A DNA stretch of 64,000 nt from Duganella sp. BuS-21 (GTDB lineage Bacteria; Pseudomonadota; Gammaproteobacteria; Burkholderiales; Burkholderiaceae_D), in assembly GCA_041874725.1 (NCBI GenBank), contig CP097466.1, forward strand, positions 1,240,001-1,304,000. The letters are read 5' to 3'. Each line of letters opens with the position of its first letter. Within the stretch, counting starts at the first letter, position 1. Under the pieces are notes generated by a model that saw only the letters and a list, made by a program, of their open reading frames with translations, was not told the origin of the DNA and did not search any database. Below, one piece after another: positions 19,284-27,922 of the stretch. Both the position numbers and the translations under genes were made by a program.

Positions 19284-20746
19284 GCTGATGCTTGTTGCTG
19301 CTTGAGTGCGATCAGCGCGTCCAGCAGCGGCTGGGTGGCGTCGGCGATGCGATCCAGGCTGGCTTCGCGCAGGGCGGAGGTGTCGACCGTATTGTACGAA
19401 TTCAGGCCGGCCCAGCGCAGCAGGGCGCTGATGGCTTGCGGCGTATCGAACAGGCCATGCAGGTAGGTGCCGAGGATCTGGCCGTCCGCCGACATGGCGC
19501 CTTCGGGACGGCCGTCGATGATGAAGGCCGGCTTGGCGAGCGCGCCGCCGGTGGATACGCCCATGTGAATTTCGTAGCCGATCACCGGCGCCTGGTCGGG
19601 ATCGAAGGCGCAAACGCCCTGCACTTGCATCAGGCGCTTGTCCGGGCTCATTTCGGTGCACATATCGAGCAGGCCGAGGGCTGGCGATGCGCCGGCCTGG
19701 CCTTCCATGCCCAGCGGGTCGGTCACGCTTTGGCCCAGCATCTGGAAGCCGCCGCATACGCCGATTACCTTGCCGCCGTAGCGCAGGTGGCGCGCGATCT
19801 GTTGCGGCCAGCCTTCGGCGCGCAGCCATTCCAGGTCGCCGCGCGTATTCTTGCTGCCGGGGAGGATGATCAGGTCGGCCGCAGGTATCGGCTCGCCCTG
19901 GCGCACGAAGTGCAGATCGACGTCGGGATGCGCGCGCAGCGCGTCGAAGTCGGTGTGGTTGCTCATGCGCGGCAGGCTGGGAACCACCACGCGGAAGGCG
20001 CCGCGCGAGGCTTGCACCGGCTGCACCGCGTCCTCGGCGTCGAGGAACAGGCCGTGCAGGTAGGGCAGCACCGCCAGCACCGGCTTGCCGGTCTGCTGTT
20101 CCAGCCATTCCAGGCCCGGTTCCAGCAGCTTGATGTCGCCCCGGAAGCGATTGATGACGAAGCCGATGGTGCGTGCGCGCTCGCTCTCCGACAGGCATGA
20201 CAGCGTGCCGACGATGTGGGCGAACACGCCGCCACGGTCGATGTCCGCCACCAGCACCACCGGGCAATCGACTTTTTCGGCGAAGCCCATGTTGGCGATG
20301 TCGCGGTCGCGCAGGTTGATTTCGGCCGGGCTGCCGGCACCTTCCACCACCACGCAGTCGTACTGGTTCAGCAGCCGTTCATGCGATTCCAGCACCGCTT
20401 GCATGGCGATGGTCTTGTACTGGTGGTAGTCCTTCGCATTCATCTCGGCGCGCACCTTGCCGTGAATGATGACTTGCGCGCCGATGTCGCTCGATGGCTT
20501 GAGCAGGACCGGGTTCATATCGGTATGCGGCGGCACGCCGGCGGCGATGGCCTGCAGCGCCTGGGCGCGGCCGATCTCGCCGCCGTCGGCGGTGACGGCG
20601 CTGTTGAGCGCCATGTTCTGCGGCTTGAACGGGACCACGCGCACGCCCTGCCGTTTGAGCAGGCGGCACAGGGCGGCAACGATGGTGCTTTTGCCGGCGT
20701 CCGAGGTGGTGCCTTGCACCATGAGGGTAGTGTAGGGGAATGACAT
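19280..20746 (-). CDS. cobQ: Cobyric acid synthase
   Basis: CobQ (CbiP) amidates adenosyl-cobyrinic acid a,c-diamide at four side chains, using glutamine and ATP, to give cobyric acid. The 488-residue protein starts with a P-loop-like [20 protein letters not shown] (residues 9-28). It has [12 protein letters not shown] and, in the glutaminase half, [10 protein letters not shown] with the nucleophile Cys331 and GTYLHGLFD with the partner His. Full length for the family. It follows btuF with one base between them and precedes bluB with a 4-base overlap, consistent with one transcript. Confidence 0.96.
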   Translation of the reverse strand: MSFPYTTLMVQGTTSDAGKSTIVAALCRLLKRQGVRVVPFKPQNMALNSAVTADGGEIGRAQALQAIAAGVPPHTDMNPVLLKPSSDIGAQVIIHGKVRAEMNAKDYHQYKTIAMQAVLESHERLLNQYDCVVVEGAGSPAEINLRDRDIANMGFAEKVDCPVVLVADIDRGGVFAHIVGTLSCLSESERARTIGFVINRFRGDIKLLEPGLEWLEQQTGKPVLAVLPYLHGLFLDAEDAVQPVQASRGAFRVVVPSLPRMSNHTDFDALRAHPDVDLHFVRQGEPIPAADLIILPGSKNTRGDLEWLRAEGWPQQIARHLRYGGKVIGVCGGFQMLGQSVTDPLGMEGQAGASPALGLLDMCTEMSPDKRLMQVQGVCAFDPDQAPVIGYEIHMGVSTGGALAKPAFIIDGRPEGAMSADGQILGTYLHGLFDTPQAISALLRWAGLNSYNTVDTSALREASLDRIADATQPLLDALIALKQQQASA

Positions 20747-20747
20747 A

Positions 20748-21635
20748 TCAGTTCTTGCGGTGCTGGCGGGCTTCTTCGATTTTCTCGCACAGGGCCTTGG
20801 TGCCGACCACCATGCGCGGACCGGCGCGGTTCAGCAGGTCGCCCTGCAGGCGGAACAGGTTCTCGTTCTGCACCGCCAGCAGCGTGCCGTAAGGCTTCCA
20901 CAGGTCGACGCTGCCGTAGTCTTTTTCGCTGGTGCCGAAGATGGCTTCGGGATTCGCCTGCAGCACCGCTTCCATGCTGATGATCGGCGCGGTGACCTTC
21001 TGGTCGGCGAAGATATTCACGCCCCCGCACAGGCGGATCGCGTCGCTGACGATGGACTTGCCGTTCAGCGTGTATAGCGGCTTGTCCCACACTTGATAGA
21101 ACAGGCGCACCGGCGGACGGGCAGAATACTGTTTCGCCATGCTGGCGAATTGCTGGCGGATGTCGGCGGCGGCGGCGTTGGCGACGGTTTCGGTGCCCAT
21201 CAACTGGCCCAGGCGTTCAACGTTTTCGGCGATGCCTTCCAGCTTGGTCGGTTCGCTGTGGTAGAGCGGGATGCCGAGCTTGCGCAGGGCATCGATCTGG
21301 CGTTCGAATCCGCCGTGCAGCCAGATGACGATCAGGTCGGGCTTCATGGCGGCCACGCGTTCGAGGTCGATCAGGCGGTTGTCGCCGACGCGCGGGATTT
21401 TTTTTGCGGCTTCCGGGTAGTCGCTGTAGGTGACCGCGCCGACGATCTTGTCGCCGGCGCCGGCCGTGAACAGCAGTTCCGTCACGTGCGGCGCCATGGC
21501 GATGACTCGCTGGGCTGGCTTTTGCAGTGTGACGACGTTGCCGTCGTCGTCGCGCACGGTGATGGGGGCGGCGCCGGCTACGGTGGCTGCGGTGACTGCC
21601 GCCAGCAAGGCTGCGGCGGTGATTATATTTTTCAT
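20748..21635 (-). CDS. btuF: Cobalamin ABC transporter, periplasmic binding protein
   Basis: BtuF binds vitamin B12 in the periplasm and delivers it to BtuCD. The 295-residue product has a signal peptide ([20 protein letters not shown]), then [22 protein letters not shown] and two lobes of the helical-backbone binding-protein type, with [21 protein letters not shown] and [21 protein letters not shown]. The start at 21635 forms an ATGA overlap with the upstream cobD stop. An in-frame ATG at 21647 is possible but gives a poorer signal. The long open frame further upstream belongs to another frame of cobD. Confidence 0.92.
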   Translation of the reverse strand: MKNIITAAALLAAVTAATVAGAAPITVRDDDGNVVTLQKPAQRVIAMAPHVTELLFTAGAGDKIVGAVTYSDYPEAAKKIPRVGDNRLIDLERVAAMKPDLIVIWLHGGFERQIDALRKLGIPLYHSEPTKLEGIAENVERLGQLMGTETVANAAAADIRQQFASMAKQYSARPPVRLFYQVWDKPLYTLNGKSIVSDAIRLCGGVNIFADQKVTAPIISMEAVLQANPEAIFGTSEKDYGSVDLWKPYGTLLAVQNENLFRLQGDLLNRAGPRMVVGTKALCEKIEEARQHRKN

Positions 21636-22612
21636 TTGTTGGTCCATTGCGTGAGTGCTGTGTGCAGGCGCTGCCAGCTTGCTTCGTCCGGCGGCAGGCC
21701 AAGGCGGATGCCGCGTGCGGCCTGCGTAAAGAGTCGTACCCAGATGCCGCGTTCCGCCATGTGCTGCCAGAATTGTTCCGCTTGCGGTTCGGCCCACCAC
21801 TGAAACAGCGGCGTGCCGCTGGACGTGATGCCGTGCCCGGCCAACAGGGTGTGCAGGCGTTCGCCGCTTGCCTGCAATTGCGTGCGGGTGCTGGTCTGCC
21901 ACGCGCGGTCGGTCAGCGCGGACAAGGCGATCTGCTGCGCCGGACCGCTGATGGTCCATGGTCCGAGTTGGTCGGCCAGTTCGCGCAGCAGGTCCGAGCA
22001 CGCGGCGACAAAGCCGAGCCGGATGCCGGCCAGGCCGAAGAACTTGCCGACCGAGCGCAGGACGATCAGGCCAGGACGCGCCGTGTGCGCCGCCACGCTG
22101 TTGTGCTGCGCCGTGTCGCCGAAGGCTTCGTCCACCACCAGCCAGCCGCCGCGTGCGGCCAGCTGGTCGGCCCATTGCAGCAGCTGCGCCGCCGGCACTA
22201 TCGCGCCGGTGGGATTGTTCGGGTTGACCACCACCACCACATCGTTGTGCGCGACGGCTTGTTCCAGCTGGCCGTATGGCGTGAGCGTCATCGTGTGGCC
22301 GTGGCCGGCCCAGTGGTGTGCGTGCTCCGCATACGAGGGAGCGCTGACGGTCACGCGTGAGGGCTTGCGCAAGCGAGGCAGTGCCTGTATCGCGGCCTGC
22401 GTGCCGGCCACCGGCAGCATGTGTGGCGCGCCGTAGAAGGCTTGCGCCGCCGTCAACAGGGCGGGATCGGGCTCCGGCAGTCGGTGCCACGCCTTGCCAT
22501 CCAGCGCTGGCGCTGGATACCAGTGCGGGTTGATGCCGGTCGAGAGATCGATCCAGTCGTCGCGGCCGAAGCGCTTCGCCGCATCGCGCAGATTGCCGCC
22601 GTGTTCAAGCAT
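21632..22612 (-). CDS. cobD: L-threonine-O-3-phosphate decarboxylase (CobD/CobC type)
   Basis: This PLP enzyme makes (R)-1-amino-2-propanol phosphate, the linker between the corrin ring and the nucleotide loop. The 326-residue product has the fold-type I aminotransferase signatures VVVNPNNPTGAIV, WLVVDEAFGD and RSVGKFFGLAGIRLGF, with Lys190 as the Schiff-base lysine. The N-terminal HGGNLRDAAKRFG and DLSTGINP are typical of this subfamily. It overlaps cbiB by eight bases and btuF by four. Nomenclature differs between organisms: cobC in Pseudomonas, cobD in Salmonella. Confidence 0.92.
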   Translation of the reverse strand: MLEHGGNLRDAAKRFGRDDWIDLSTGINPHWYPAPALDGKAWHRLPEPDPALLTAAQAFYGAPHMLPVAGTQAAIQALPRLRKPSRVTVSAPSYAEHAHHWAGHGHTMTLTPYGQLEQAVAHNDVVVVVNPNNPTGAIVPAAQLLQWADQLAARGGWLVVDEAFGDTAQHNSVAAHTARPGLIVLRSVGKFFGLAGIRLGFVAACSDLLRELADQLGPWTISGPAQQIALSALTDRAWQTSTRTQLQASGERLHTLLAGHGITSSGTPLFQWWAEPQAEQFWQHMAERGIWVRLFTQAARGIRLGLPPDEASWQRLHTALTQWTNK

Positions 22613-23570
22613 GTGCTATCTCCATGAATGCCGCGACGGCGCAGGCCACGGAGATCCAGAGCGCGGTGGTACGCGTCACCAGCCGCCACGCGCGGTTGAT
22701 ATCCGCACCGGTGGCCGGACGGCCTGCGCCCAGCATCGGCCGCTGTTCGATTTCGCCATGGTAGATGGCGGCGCCGCCCAGCTGCACGCCGAGCGCACCG
22801 GCGCCACTGGACATCACGGGACCGGCGTTCGGGCTGTCCCATGCCGGCGCTTGCGCGCGCCAGCATTGCCATGCGCGGCGTTTGCCTTCGAGGCCGGGCG
22901 CCAGCAATACGTAAGACAGTGCGGTCAGGCGTGCCGGCAGATAGTTGAGCGCATCATCAATGCGCGCCGCCGCGCAGCCGAATTGCAGCAGGCGCGGCGT
23001 GCGGTAACCCCACATCGCGTCCAGCGTGTTCGCCATGCGGAACAACACCGCGCCGGGACCGCCGGCGATCATGAACCAGAACAGCGTGCCGAAGACGGCG
23101 TCGTTGCCGTTTTCCAGCAGCGATTCGGCGCTGGCCTTGGTCAGTTCGATTTCGCTGGCGCTGGTGGTGTCGCGGCTGACGATGCGGGAGGTCAGCAGGC
23201 GGGCATTCGGTAAATCGTTTTGCGCCAGCGCGTCGGCGATGGGCAGGTTGTGGTCGCGCAGGCTGCGCAGGCCGAGACAGAAGTACAGCATGAGTGCATG
23301 CAGCGCCGCCGCTGCCGCCGGGACCAGCAGTGGCATGGACCAGATCAGCACTGCGGCGAGGGCGGTCAGCGGCAACACGGCCAGCATCCACGCCAGCACG
23401 CCGCGCGCGAAACGCAGGCGGCCCCGGTTCAGGCGGCGTTCCAGCGCAATCGCCAGGTTGCCGAAGCCGACCAGTGGATGCCACCGACGTACTTCGCCCC
23501 ACCACAGGTCCAGCAGCACGCCGGTCGCCATCAGCATGGCGATGGCGGAGAAGCTTAGACCACTCAGCAC
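22605..23570 (-). CDS. cbiB: Adenosylcobinamide-phosphate synthase
   Basis: CbiB is an integral membrane enzyme that attaches aminopropanol phosphate to cobyric acid. The 321-residue protein has four to five hydrophobic segments and the conserved patterns GVLLDLWWGEVRRWHPLVGFG, RDTTSASEIELTKASAESLLENGNDAVFGTLFWF and RMANTLDAMWGYRTPR. The last part (PNAGPVMSSGAGALGVQLGG) is also typical. It overlaps both neighbours, cobU by seven bases and cobD by eight. It is called cobD in Pseudomonas nomenclature. Confidence 0.93.
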   Translation of the reverse strand: MLSGLSFSAIAMLMATGVLLDLWWGEVRRWHPLVGFGNLAIALERRLNRGRLRFARGVLAWMLAVLPLTALAAVLIWSMPLLVPAAAAALHALMLYFCLGLRSLRDHNLPIADALAQNDLPNARLLTSRIVSRDTTSASEIELTKASAESLLENGNDAVFGTLFWFMIAGGPGAVLFRMANTLDAMWGYRTPRLLQFGCAAARIDDALNYLPARLTALSYVLLAPGLEGKRRAWQCWRAQAPAWDSPNAGPVMSSGAGALGVQLGGAAIYHGEIEQRPMLGAGRPATGADINRAWRLVTRTTALWISVACAVAAFMEIAHA

Positions 23571-24121
23571 GGCGCGCCTTTTAATACCAACGGCAAGCCG
23601 GCGGCGACCAACACCGCGCGGTCGCAGATGGCGGCGACCGACTGGTTCAGGCGTCCCTGTTCATCCATGAAGCAGCGCGAGACGGCGCCCATCGGCATGA
23701 TGCCGAGGCCCACTTCGTTCGACACCAGCACCACGTCGCTGGTACATTTGGTCAGTGCGCTGGCGAGCATATCCTGCTGCTCGTGGAACAGCGCCGGCAG
23801 CACGATCTCGCCGACCTCCGGATATTCCTGGTCGCCGCTGAACAGCAGGTTGCTGAGCCACAGCGTCAGGCAGTCGACCATGATCAGGCGTTCCGGCGAG
23901 GACCAGCGCAGCAGCTGGTTGCCCAGTGCCAGCGGCTCTTCGACCGTGATCCATTCGTGCGGCCGGCCGGCGCGGTGATGCGCGATGCGCGCCGCCATCT
24001 CCTCGTCGCCCGGCGTGGCGGTGGCGATGTAGACCACTTCCTTGCCCGAGTCGGCGGCCAGGCGTTCGGCGTAGGCGCTTTTGCCTGAGCGGGCGCCGCC
24101 CAGAACCAGTGTACGTGTCAT
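23564..24121 (-). CDS. cobU: Adenosylcobinamide kinase / adenosylcobinamide-phosphate guanylyltransferase
   Basis: CobU phosphorylates adenosylcobinamide and then activates it with GTP to adenosyl-GDP-cobinamide. The 185-residue product begins MTRTLVLGGARSGKSAYAER, with a P-loop at residues 8-15. It has the RIAHHRAGRP region with the guanylylated His and the late motifs VDCLTLWLSNLL and VSNEVGLGIMPM. A longer open frame to 24460 is a shadow of cbiA. The ATG at 24121 overlaps the cbiA stop by four bases. Confidence 0.95.
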   Translation of the reverse strand: MTRTLVLGGARSGKSAYAERLAADSGKEVVYIATATPGDEEMAARIAHHRAGRPHEWITVEEPLALGNQLLRWSSPERLIMVDCLTLWLSNLLFSGDQEYPEVGEIVLPALFHEQQDMLASALTKCTSDVVLVSNEVGLGIMPMGAVSRCFMDEQGRLNQSVAAICDRAVLVAAGLPLVLKGAPC

Positions 24122-25407
24122 GTCGCACTCCTCAAGAACAGGGCGGCGCTTGCCGCCGGATTGGATGCAAAGTAGGCGTGGAAATACGACGCCGATAACG
24201 ACCCCGCGCGATACCAGGCCTCGCCCTGTATAGCGGAGGGATGCTTGATGGTGTACGCGGCCGGATCCACCGTGGTCGCCAGTTTGGAGTAGTGGAAGGT
24301 GTGGCCGCGCAGGACGCCCTGCGCCGTCGGCAGCCCCTGCGAACCGAGACCGGCCAGGCGCGCCTGCATGGAGACGGCGCCCGGCAGCAGCCCTGCCATG
24401 TGCCACACCGCGCCGGCTTTGTCGGACAAGGTATCTGCCAGCGCCATCATGCCGCCGCATTCGGCCACGATGGGCATGCCGCCGACGTGGGCGGCGCGGA
24501 TCGAGGCGGTCCAGTTGGCGGCTTGCGACAGCGCTTCCGCGTGCAGCTCGGGATAGCCGCCGGGCAGGTACACCGCGTCGGCGTCGGCCGGCACGGCTTC
24601 ATCGGCCAGCGGCGAGAAGAACTTCAGCGTCGCACCGAGTGCGCGCAGCGTATCGAGGTTGGCCGGATAGAGGAACATGAAAGCCGGATCGCGCGCGATG
24701 GCGATGGTCTTACCGGCCAGCAGCGCTTCCTGCGCAGTGGCTGGTGGCGGCGTGTCGATGTGCACGTCGCGCAGCTGGTCCCAGGCTTCCTGGTCGAACA
24801 CCAACTGGTCGGCCAGTTGGTCCAGCAGCGCATCGATATCCTGTACTTCATCCGGCAGCACCAGCCCGAGATGACGTTCGGGCAGCGACCTGGCCTGGCG
24901 CGGCAAGGTGGCGAACAGTGGAATGTCGCGCAGCGAGGAGGCCACCATCTTCGTATGGCCTTCGCTGGCGACGCGGTTGGCGATCACGCCGGCCATCTCC
25001 ACCGGGCCGTAGTCGCGCAGGCCGTGCACCAGCGCGCCGGCGGTTTGCGCCATGGCGGAGGCGTCGATCACCGCCATTACCGGCACGCCGAACTCGCGCG
25101 CCAGGTCGGCGGAGGAGGGCGTGCCGTCGTACAGTCCCATCACGCCTTCGATCAGGATCACGTCCGCTTCGGCCGCCGCTTGCGCCAATTGTTGGCTACA
25201 TAGCTCTTTGCCGACCATCCACAGGTCGAGCGAGCGTACCGGCGCGCCGCTGGCGCGTTCCAGCAGCATCGGATCGATGAAGTCCGGACCGCATTTGAAC
25301 ACGCGCACGCGCTTGCCCAGGCGGACCAGCTTGCGCGCCAGCGCGGCGGTGACGGTGGTCTTGCCTTGTCCCGAGGAGACGGCGGCAACCAGCAGCGCTT
25401 TTACCAT
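24118..25407 (-). CDS. cbiA: Cobyrinic acid a,c-diamide synthase
   Basis: CbiA (CobB) amidates the a and c side chains of cobyrinic acid with glutamine and ATP. The 429-residue protein has the P-loop SSGQGKTT (residues 11-18), KCGPDFIDPMLLERASGAP and GVMGLYDG. The C-terminal glutaminase domain carries IVAECGGMMALAD with nucleophile Cys317 and a GHTFHYSK segment. Its presence means the cell can start from cobyrinic acid. No corrin-ring genes are in this window. It overlaps cobO by seven bases and cobU by four. Confidence 0.95.
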   Translation of the reverse strand: MVKALLVAAVSSGQGKTTVTAALARKLVRLGKRVRVFKCGPDFIDPMLLERASGAPVRSLDLWMVGKELCSQQLAQAAAEADVILIEGVMGLYDGTPSSADLAREFGVPVMAVIDASAMAQTAGALVHGLRDYGPVEMAGVIANRVASEGHTKMVASSLRDIPLFATLPRQARSLPERHLGLVLPDEVQDIDALLDQLADQLVFDQEAWDQLRDVHIDTPPPATAQEALLAGKTIAIARDPAFMFLYPANLDTLRALGATLKFFSPLADEAVPADADAVYLPGGYPELHAEALSQAANWTASIRAAHVGGMPIVAECGGMMALADTLSDKAGAVWHMAGLLPGAVSMQARLAGLGSQGLPTAQGVLRGHTFHYSKLATTVDPAAYTIKHPSAIQGEAWYRAGSLSASYFHAYFASNPAASAALFLRSAT

Positions 25408-26006
25408 TCGGTCCCCGCTTGCGCGCCGATGCCGGCTTTGAAGGCGTGCTTGACCACTTCCATTTCCGTGACGGTATCGGCGATCTCGATCAATTCCGGC
25501 GGAGCGCCACGGCCGGTGATCACCACGTGCTGCATGGGCGGACGCGCCAGCAGGTCGTTGATGACGGTTTCCACGTCCAGGTATTTGTACTTCAGTGCGA
25601 TGTTCAGCTCATCGAACACCACCAGTCCGATTTCCGGATCGGCCAAAAACAGCTTGGCCTGTCCCCACGCCAGCTGCGCCTTGGCGATGTCGCGCTCGCG
25701 GTTCTGGGTCTCCCAGGTGTAGCCTTCGCCCATGGCGTGGAAGCTGATCTCTTCCGGGAAGCGGCGCAGGAAGCGTTCCTCGCCGGTTTGCATCGCACCC
25801 TTGATGAACTGCACCACGCCCACCTTCATGCCGTGGCCCATGGCGCGGATCGCCATGCCGAAGCCGCTGGAGCTTTTTCCCTTGCCGTTGCCGGTGTTGA
25901 CGATGATGATGCCGATCTGCTTGTCGGCAGCGGCGATCTTGGCGTCGATGATGGCCTTCTTGCGCTCCATGCGCACGCGGTGACGTTGGTTGATATCGTC
26001 GCTCAT
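25401..26006 (-). CDS. cobO: Corrinoid adenosyltransferase (CobA/CobO type)
   Basis: This enzyme transfers the adenosyl group of ATP to Co(I) corrinoids. The 201-residue product has the family P-loop NTGNGKGKSSSGFGMAIRAM, QFIKGAMQTGEERFL, FVDE-equivalent VVFDELNIALKYKYL and the VVITGRGAPPELIEIADTVT ending. Length is standard. Its start codon shares one base with the stop of btuD (TAATG), and its end overlaps cbiA. Confidence 0.95.
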   Translation of the reverse strand: MSDDINQRHRVRMERKKAIIDAKIAAADKQIGIIIVNTGNGKGKSSSGFGMAIRAMGHGMKVGVVQFIKGAMQTGEERFLRRFPEEISFHAMGEGYTWETQNRERDIAKAQLAWGQAKLFLADPEIGLVVFDELNIALKYKYLDVETVINDLLARPPMQHVVITGRGAPPELIEIADTVTEMEVVKHAFKAGIGAQAGTEW

Positions 26007-26782
26007 TAATTTTCCTGGTTGGGGATAAAGATGCTGCGCTTGCCGTGCTGGATGACTTCAATCGGGTGGCCGAGATAATCGCTGAGGATACCGGCCTGCA
26101 TCACGTCGGCCTTGCTGCCGGCCAGCCAGCGGCCGTCGCCCTTCAGCAGCAGCGCATGGGTGGAGACGCTGTGCGCCAGCGTCAGGTCGTGGCCGATCAT
26201 GACGGCGGTTTTGCCCTGCTCGCGGCACAGGCGCGCCAGGATGCTCATCACGCTGACCTGGTGCGCCAGGTCCAGCGCGTTGGCCGGTTCGTCGAGCAGC
26301 AGCAGCGGCGTATCCTGGGCCAGCATGGCGGCGATGGCCACGCGCTGGCGCTCGCCGCCGGACAAGGTGCGCACGTCGCGCGCGGACAGGTCGGCCACCT
26401 CCATCGCTTCCAGCGATTTGACGGCGATCGCATGGTCGTCGCTGTCTTCCCAGTAGCGGTTGTCGTGATAGGGATGGCGTGCCGACAGCACGGTTTCGAT
26501 CACGCTATAAGCGAAGGCGTCGCTGCGGCTTTGCGCCAGGAAGGCGCGCTGACGCGCCAGCTCGGCCAGCGGCCAGTCGGAAAGCGCGCGGCCACTCAGC
26601 GTCACATGCCCGGCTTCCGGTGCGCGCAGTCCGGCCAGGGCGCGCATCAGCGTGCTCTTGCCGGCGCCGTTGCGGCCGATGATGCTCCAGCATTCGCCGG
26701 CGTTCACTTGCCAGTCCAGGTCCGACACCAGCTGGCGCTGGCCGACGCTCAGATACAGTTTGTGTGTGCCGATCATCGTCAT
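26006..26782 (-). CDS. btuD: Cobalamin ABC transporter, ATP-binding protein
   Basis: This is the ATPase subunit of the BtuCDF vitamin B12 importer, on the cytosolic face of the inner membrane. The 258-residue product has Walker A (IIGRNGAGKSTLMRAL), a Q-loop (AFLAQSRSD), the ABC signature LSGGERQRVAIAAML, Walker B (LLLLDEPANALD) and the switch His in IGHDLTL. It overlaps btuC by four bases. The pairing with btuC, btuB and btuF, under a B12 riboswitch, sets the substrate more firmly than the sequence alone. Confidence 0.93.
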   Translation of the reverse strand: MTMIGTHKLYLSVGQRQLVSDLDWQVNAGECWSIIGRNGAGKSTLMRALAGLRAPEAGHVTLSGRALSDWPLAELARQRAFLAQSRSDAFAYSVIETVLSARHPYHDNRYWEDSDDHAIAVKSLEAMEVADLSARDVRTLSGGERQRVAIAAMLAQDTPLLLLDEPANALDLAHQVSVMSILARLCREQGKTAVMIGHDLTLAHSVSTHALLLKGDGRWLAGSKADVMQAGILSDYLGHPIEVIQHGKRSIFIPNQEN

Positions 26783-27801
26783 TTACGCAAGCGGTGTAGT
26801 TGGTACAGGAACACCGGCGCGCCGATCAGCGCGGTCACCACGCCCACCGGCAGCTGTTGCGGCGCGATGGCGGTGCGGGCCAGCGTGTCGGCCAGCAGCA
26901 GGAAGGTGCCGCCGGCCAGCGTGGCGGCCGGAATCAGGATGCGGTGGTCGGGACCGACCGCGAAGCGGCAGGCGTGCGGCACAATCAACCCAACGAAGCC
27001 GATGCTGCCGGCGCTGGTGACGGCGCTTGCGGTCAGCAGGCCCGATACGAAGAACAGGCCCTTGCGCAGCGCGCCGACGCGGATGCCCAGCGTGGCGGCG
27101 GCTTCGGCGTGCAGCGCCATCACGTTCATGGCGCGGGCGCTGCGCAGCGCAAACGCCAGTGCGGCGAACAGCACGATCCACGGCAGCCAGCGCACCTGGG
27201 TGCCGGACAGATCGCCGATCATCCAGAACACCATGCTACGCAGGCGACTCTCGGGGGCGATGGACAGCATCAGCGTCACCAGCGCCATGCAGGCGGAGGA
27301 CAGGATGGCGCCGGTCAGCAGCAACAGCGAAGTGCCGCCTTCGGCCGCCGTGCCGCCGCGCAGGTCGCGCCGGGCCAGCACATACAGCATCATGGAGACG
27401 GCCACCGCGCCGCCGAAAGCGGCGGCATCGACCATCCAGGCGGCGCACATGAACAGCAGTGCGGCCAGCGCGCCGACGGAGGCGCCGGCCGACAGGCCAA
27501 GCACATATGGATCGGCCAGAGGGTTGCGCAACAGCGCCTGCATCATCACGCCGGCCAGCGACAGCGCGGCGCCGGTGACGAAGGCGGAGACGGCGCGGCT
27601 GACGCGCAGGTCCAGCAGGGTGGCGGCCAGCGTCGAAGATTGGCCGTGCAGCAGCTCGTTGAGCGCAGGGGGGATATCGGAAAGGGGAATCGAGACCGAA
27701 CCGGTCATGCCCGAGAAAACCAGGCTGGCAAACGCGAACAGCAGCAGGCCGGCCAGTGTGATGGCGGCGCGTTGTCGCAGATTGCGGGAGAAAGAATGCA
27801 T
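26779..27801 (-). CDS. btuC: Cobalamin ABC transporter, permease
   Basis: BtuC is the inner-membrane channel of the B12 importer, of the FecCD type with about ten helices. The 340-residue product shows ALLRNPLADPYVLGLSAGAS, the GAILSSACMAL helix, GDLSGTQVRWLPW and the end GSIGFVGLIVPHACRFAVGPDHR then LPVGVVTALIGAPVFLYQL. These are all standard signatures of the family. It begins 121 bases after btuB, a gap that holds a REPIN-like palindrome pair, and it overlaps btuD by four bases. Confidence 0.94.
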   Translation of the reverse strand: MHSFSRNLRQRAAITLAGLLLFAFASLVFSGMTGSVSIPLSDIPPALNELLHGQSSTLAATLLDLRVSRAVSAFVTGAALSLAGVMMQALLRNPLADPYVLGLSAGASVGALAALLFMCAAWMVDAAAFGGAVAVSMMLYVLARRDLRGGTAAEGGTSLLLLTGAILSSACMALVTLMLSIAPESRLRSMVFWMIGDLSGTQVRWLPWIVLFAALAFALRSARAMNVMALHAEAAATLGIRVGALRKGLFFVSGLLTASAVTSAGSIGFVGLIVPHACRFAVGPDHRILIPAATLAGGTFLLLADTLARTAIAPQQLPVGVVTALIGAPVFLYQLHRLRK

Positions 27802-27829
27802 GCACTGCTTTCAAAAAAACTGCCGGTTT

Positions 27830-27907
27830 GTCGTTCCTGCGTCAGCAGGAATCCATAGAAAGTTGCTGTGAAAGCTGTCTATGGATTCCCGCATGCGCGG
27901 GAATGAC
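27830..27907. repeat. REPIN-like inverted pair of palindromes between btuB and btuC
   Basis: The left unit (27830-27858) has hairpin arms TTCCTGC and GCAGGAA and the tail TCCATAG. The right unit (27879-27907) starts CTATGGATTCCCGC and has arms TTCCCGC and GCGGGAA. The two units are inverted with a 20-base loop, so the whole can fold into one long hairpin. It lies in the transcribed gap between btuB and btuC. Confidence 0.75.
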
Positions 27908-27922
27908 GAGCAGGTTACACCA

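Noticed and set aside
18633..20267. 544-residue ORF covering bluB and half of cobQ
   Set aside because: Only the last 216 residues are BluB; the upstream part is the wrong frame of cobQ. The same applies to extended frames before btuF, cobU, cobC and cobS.
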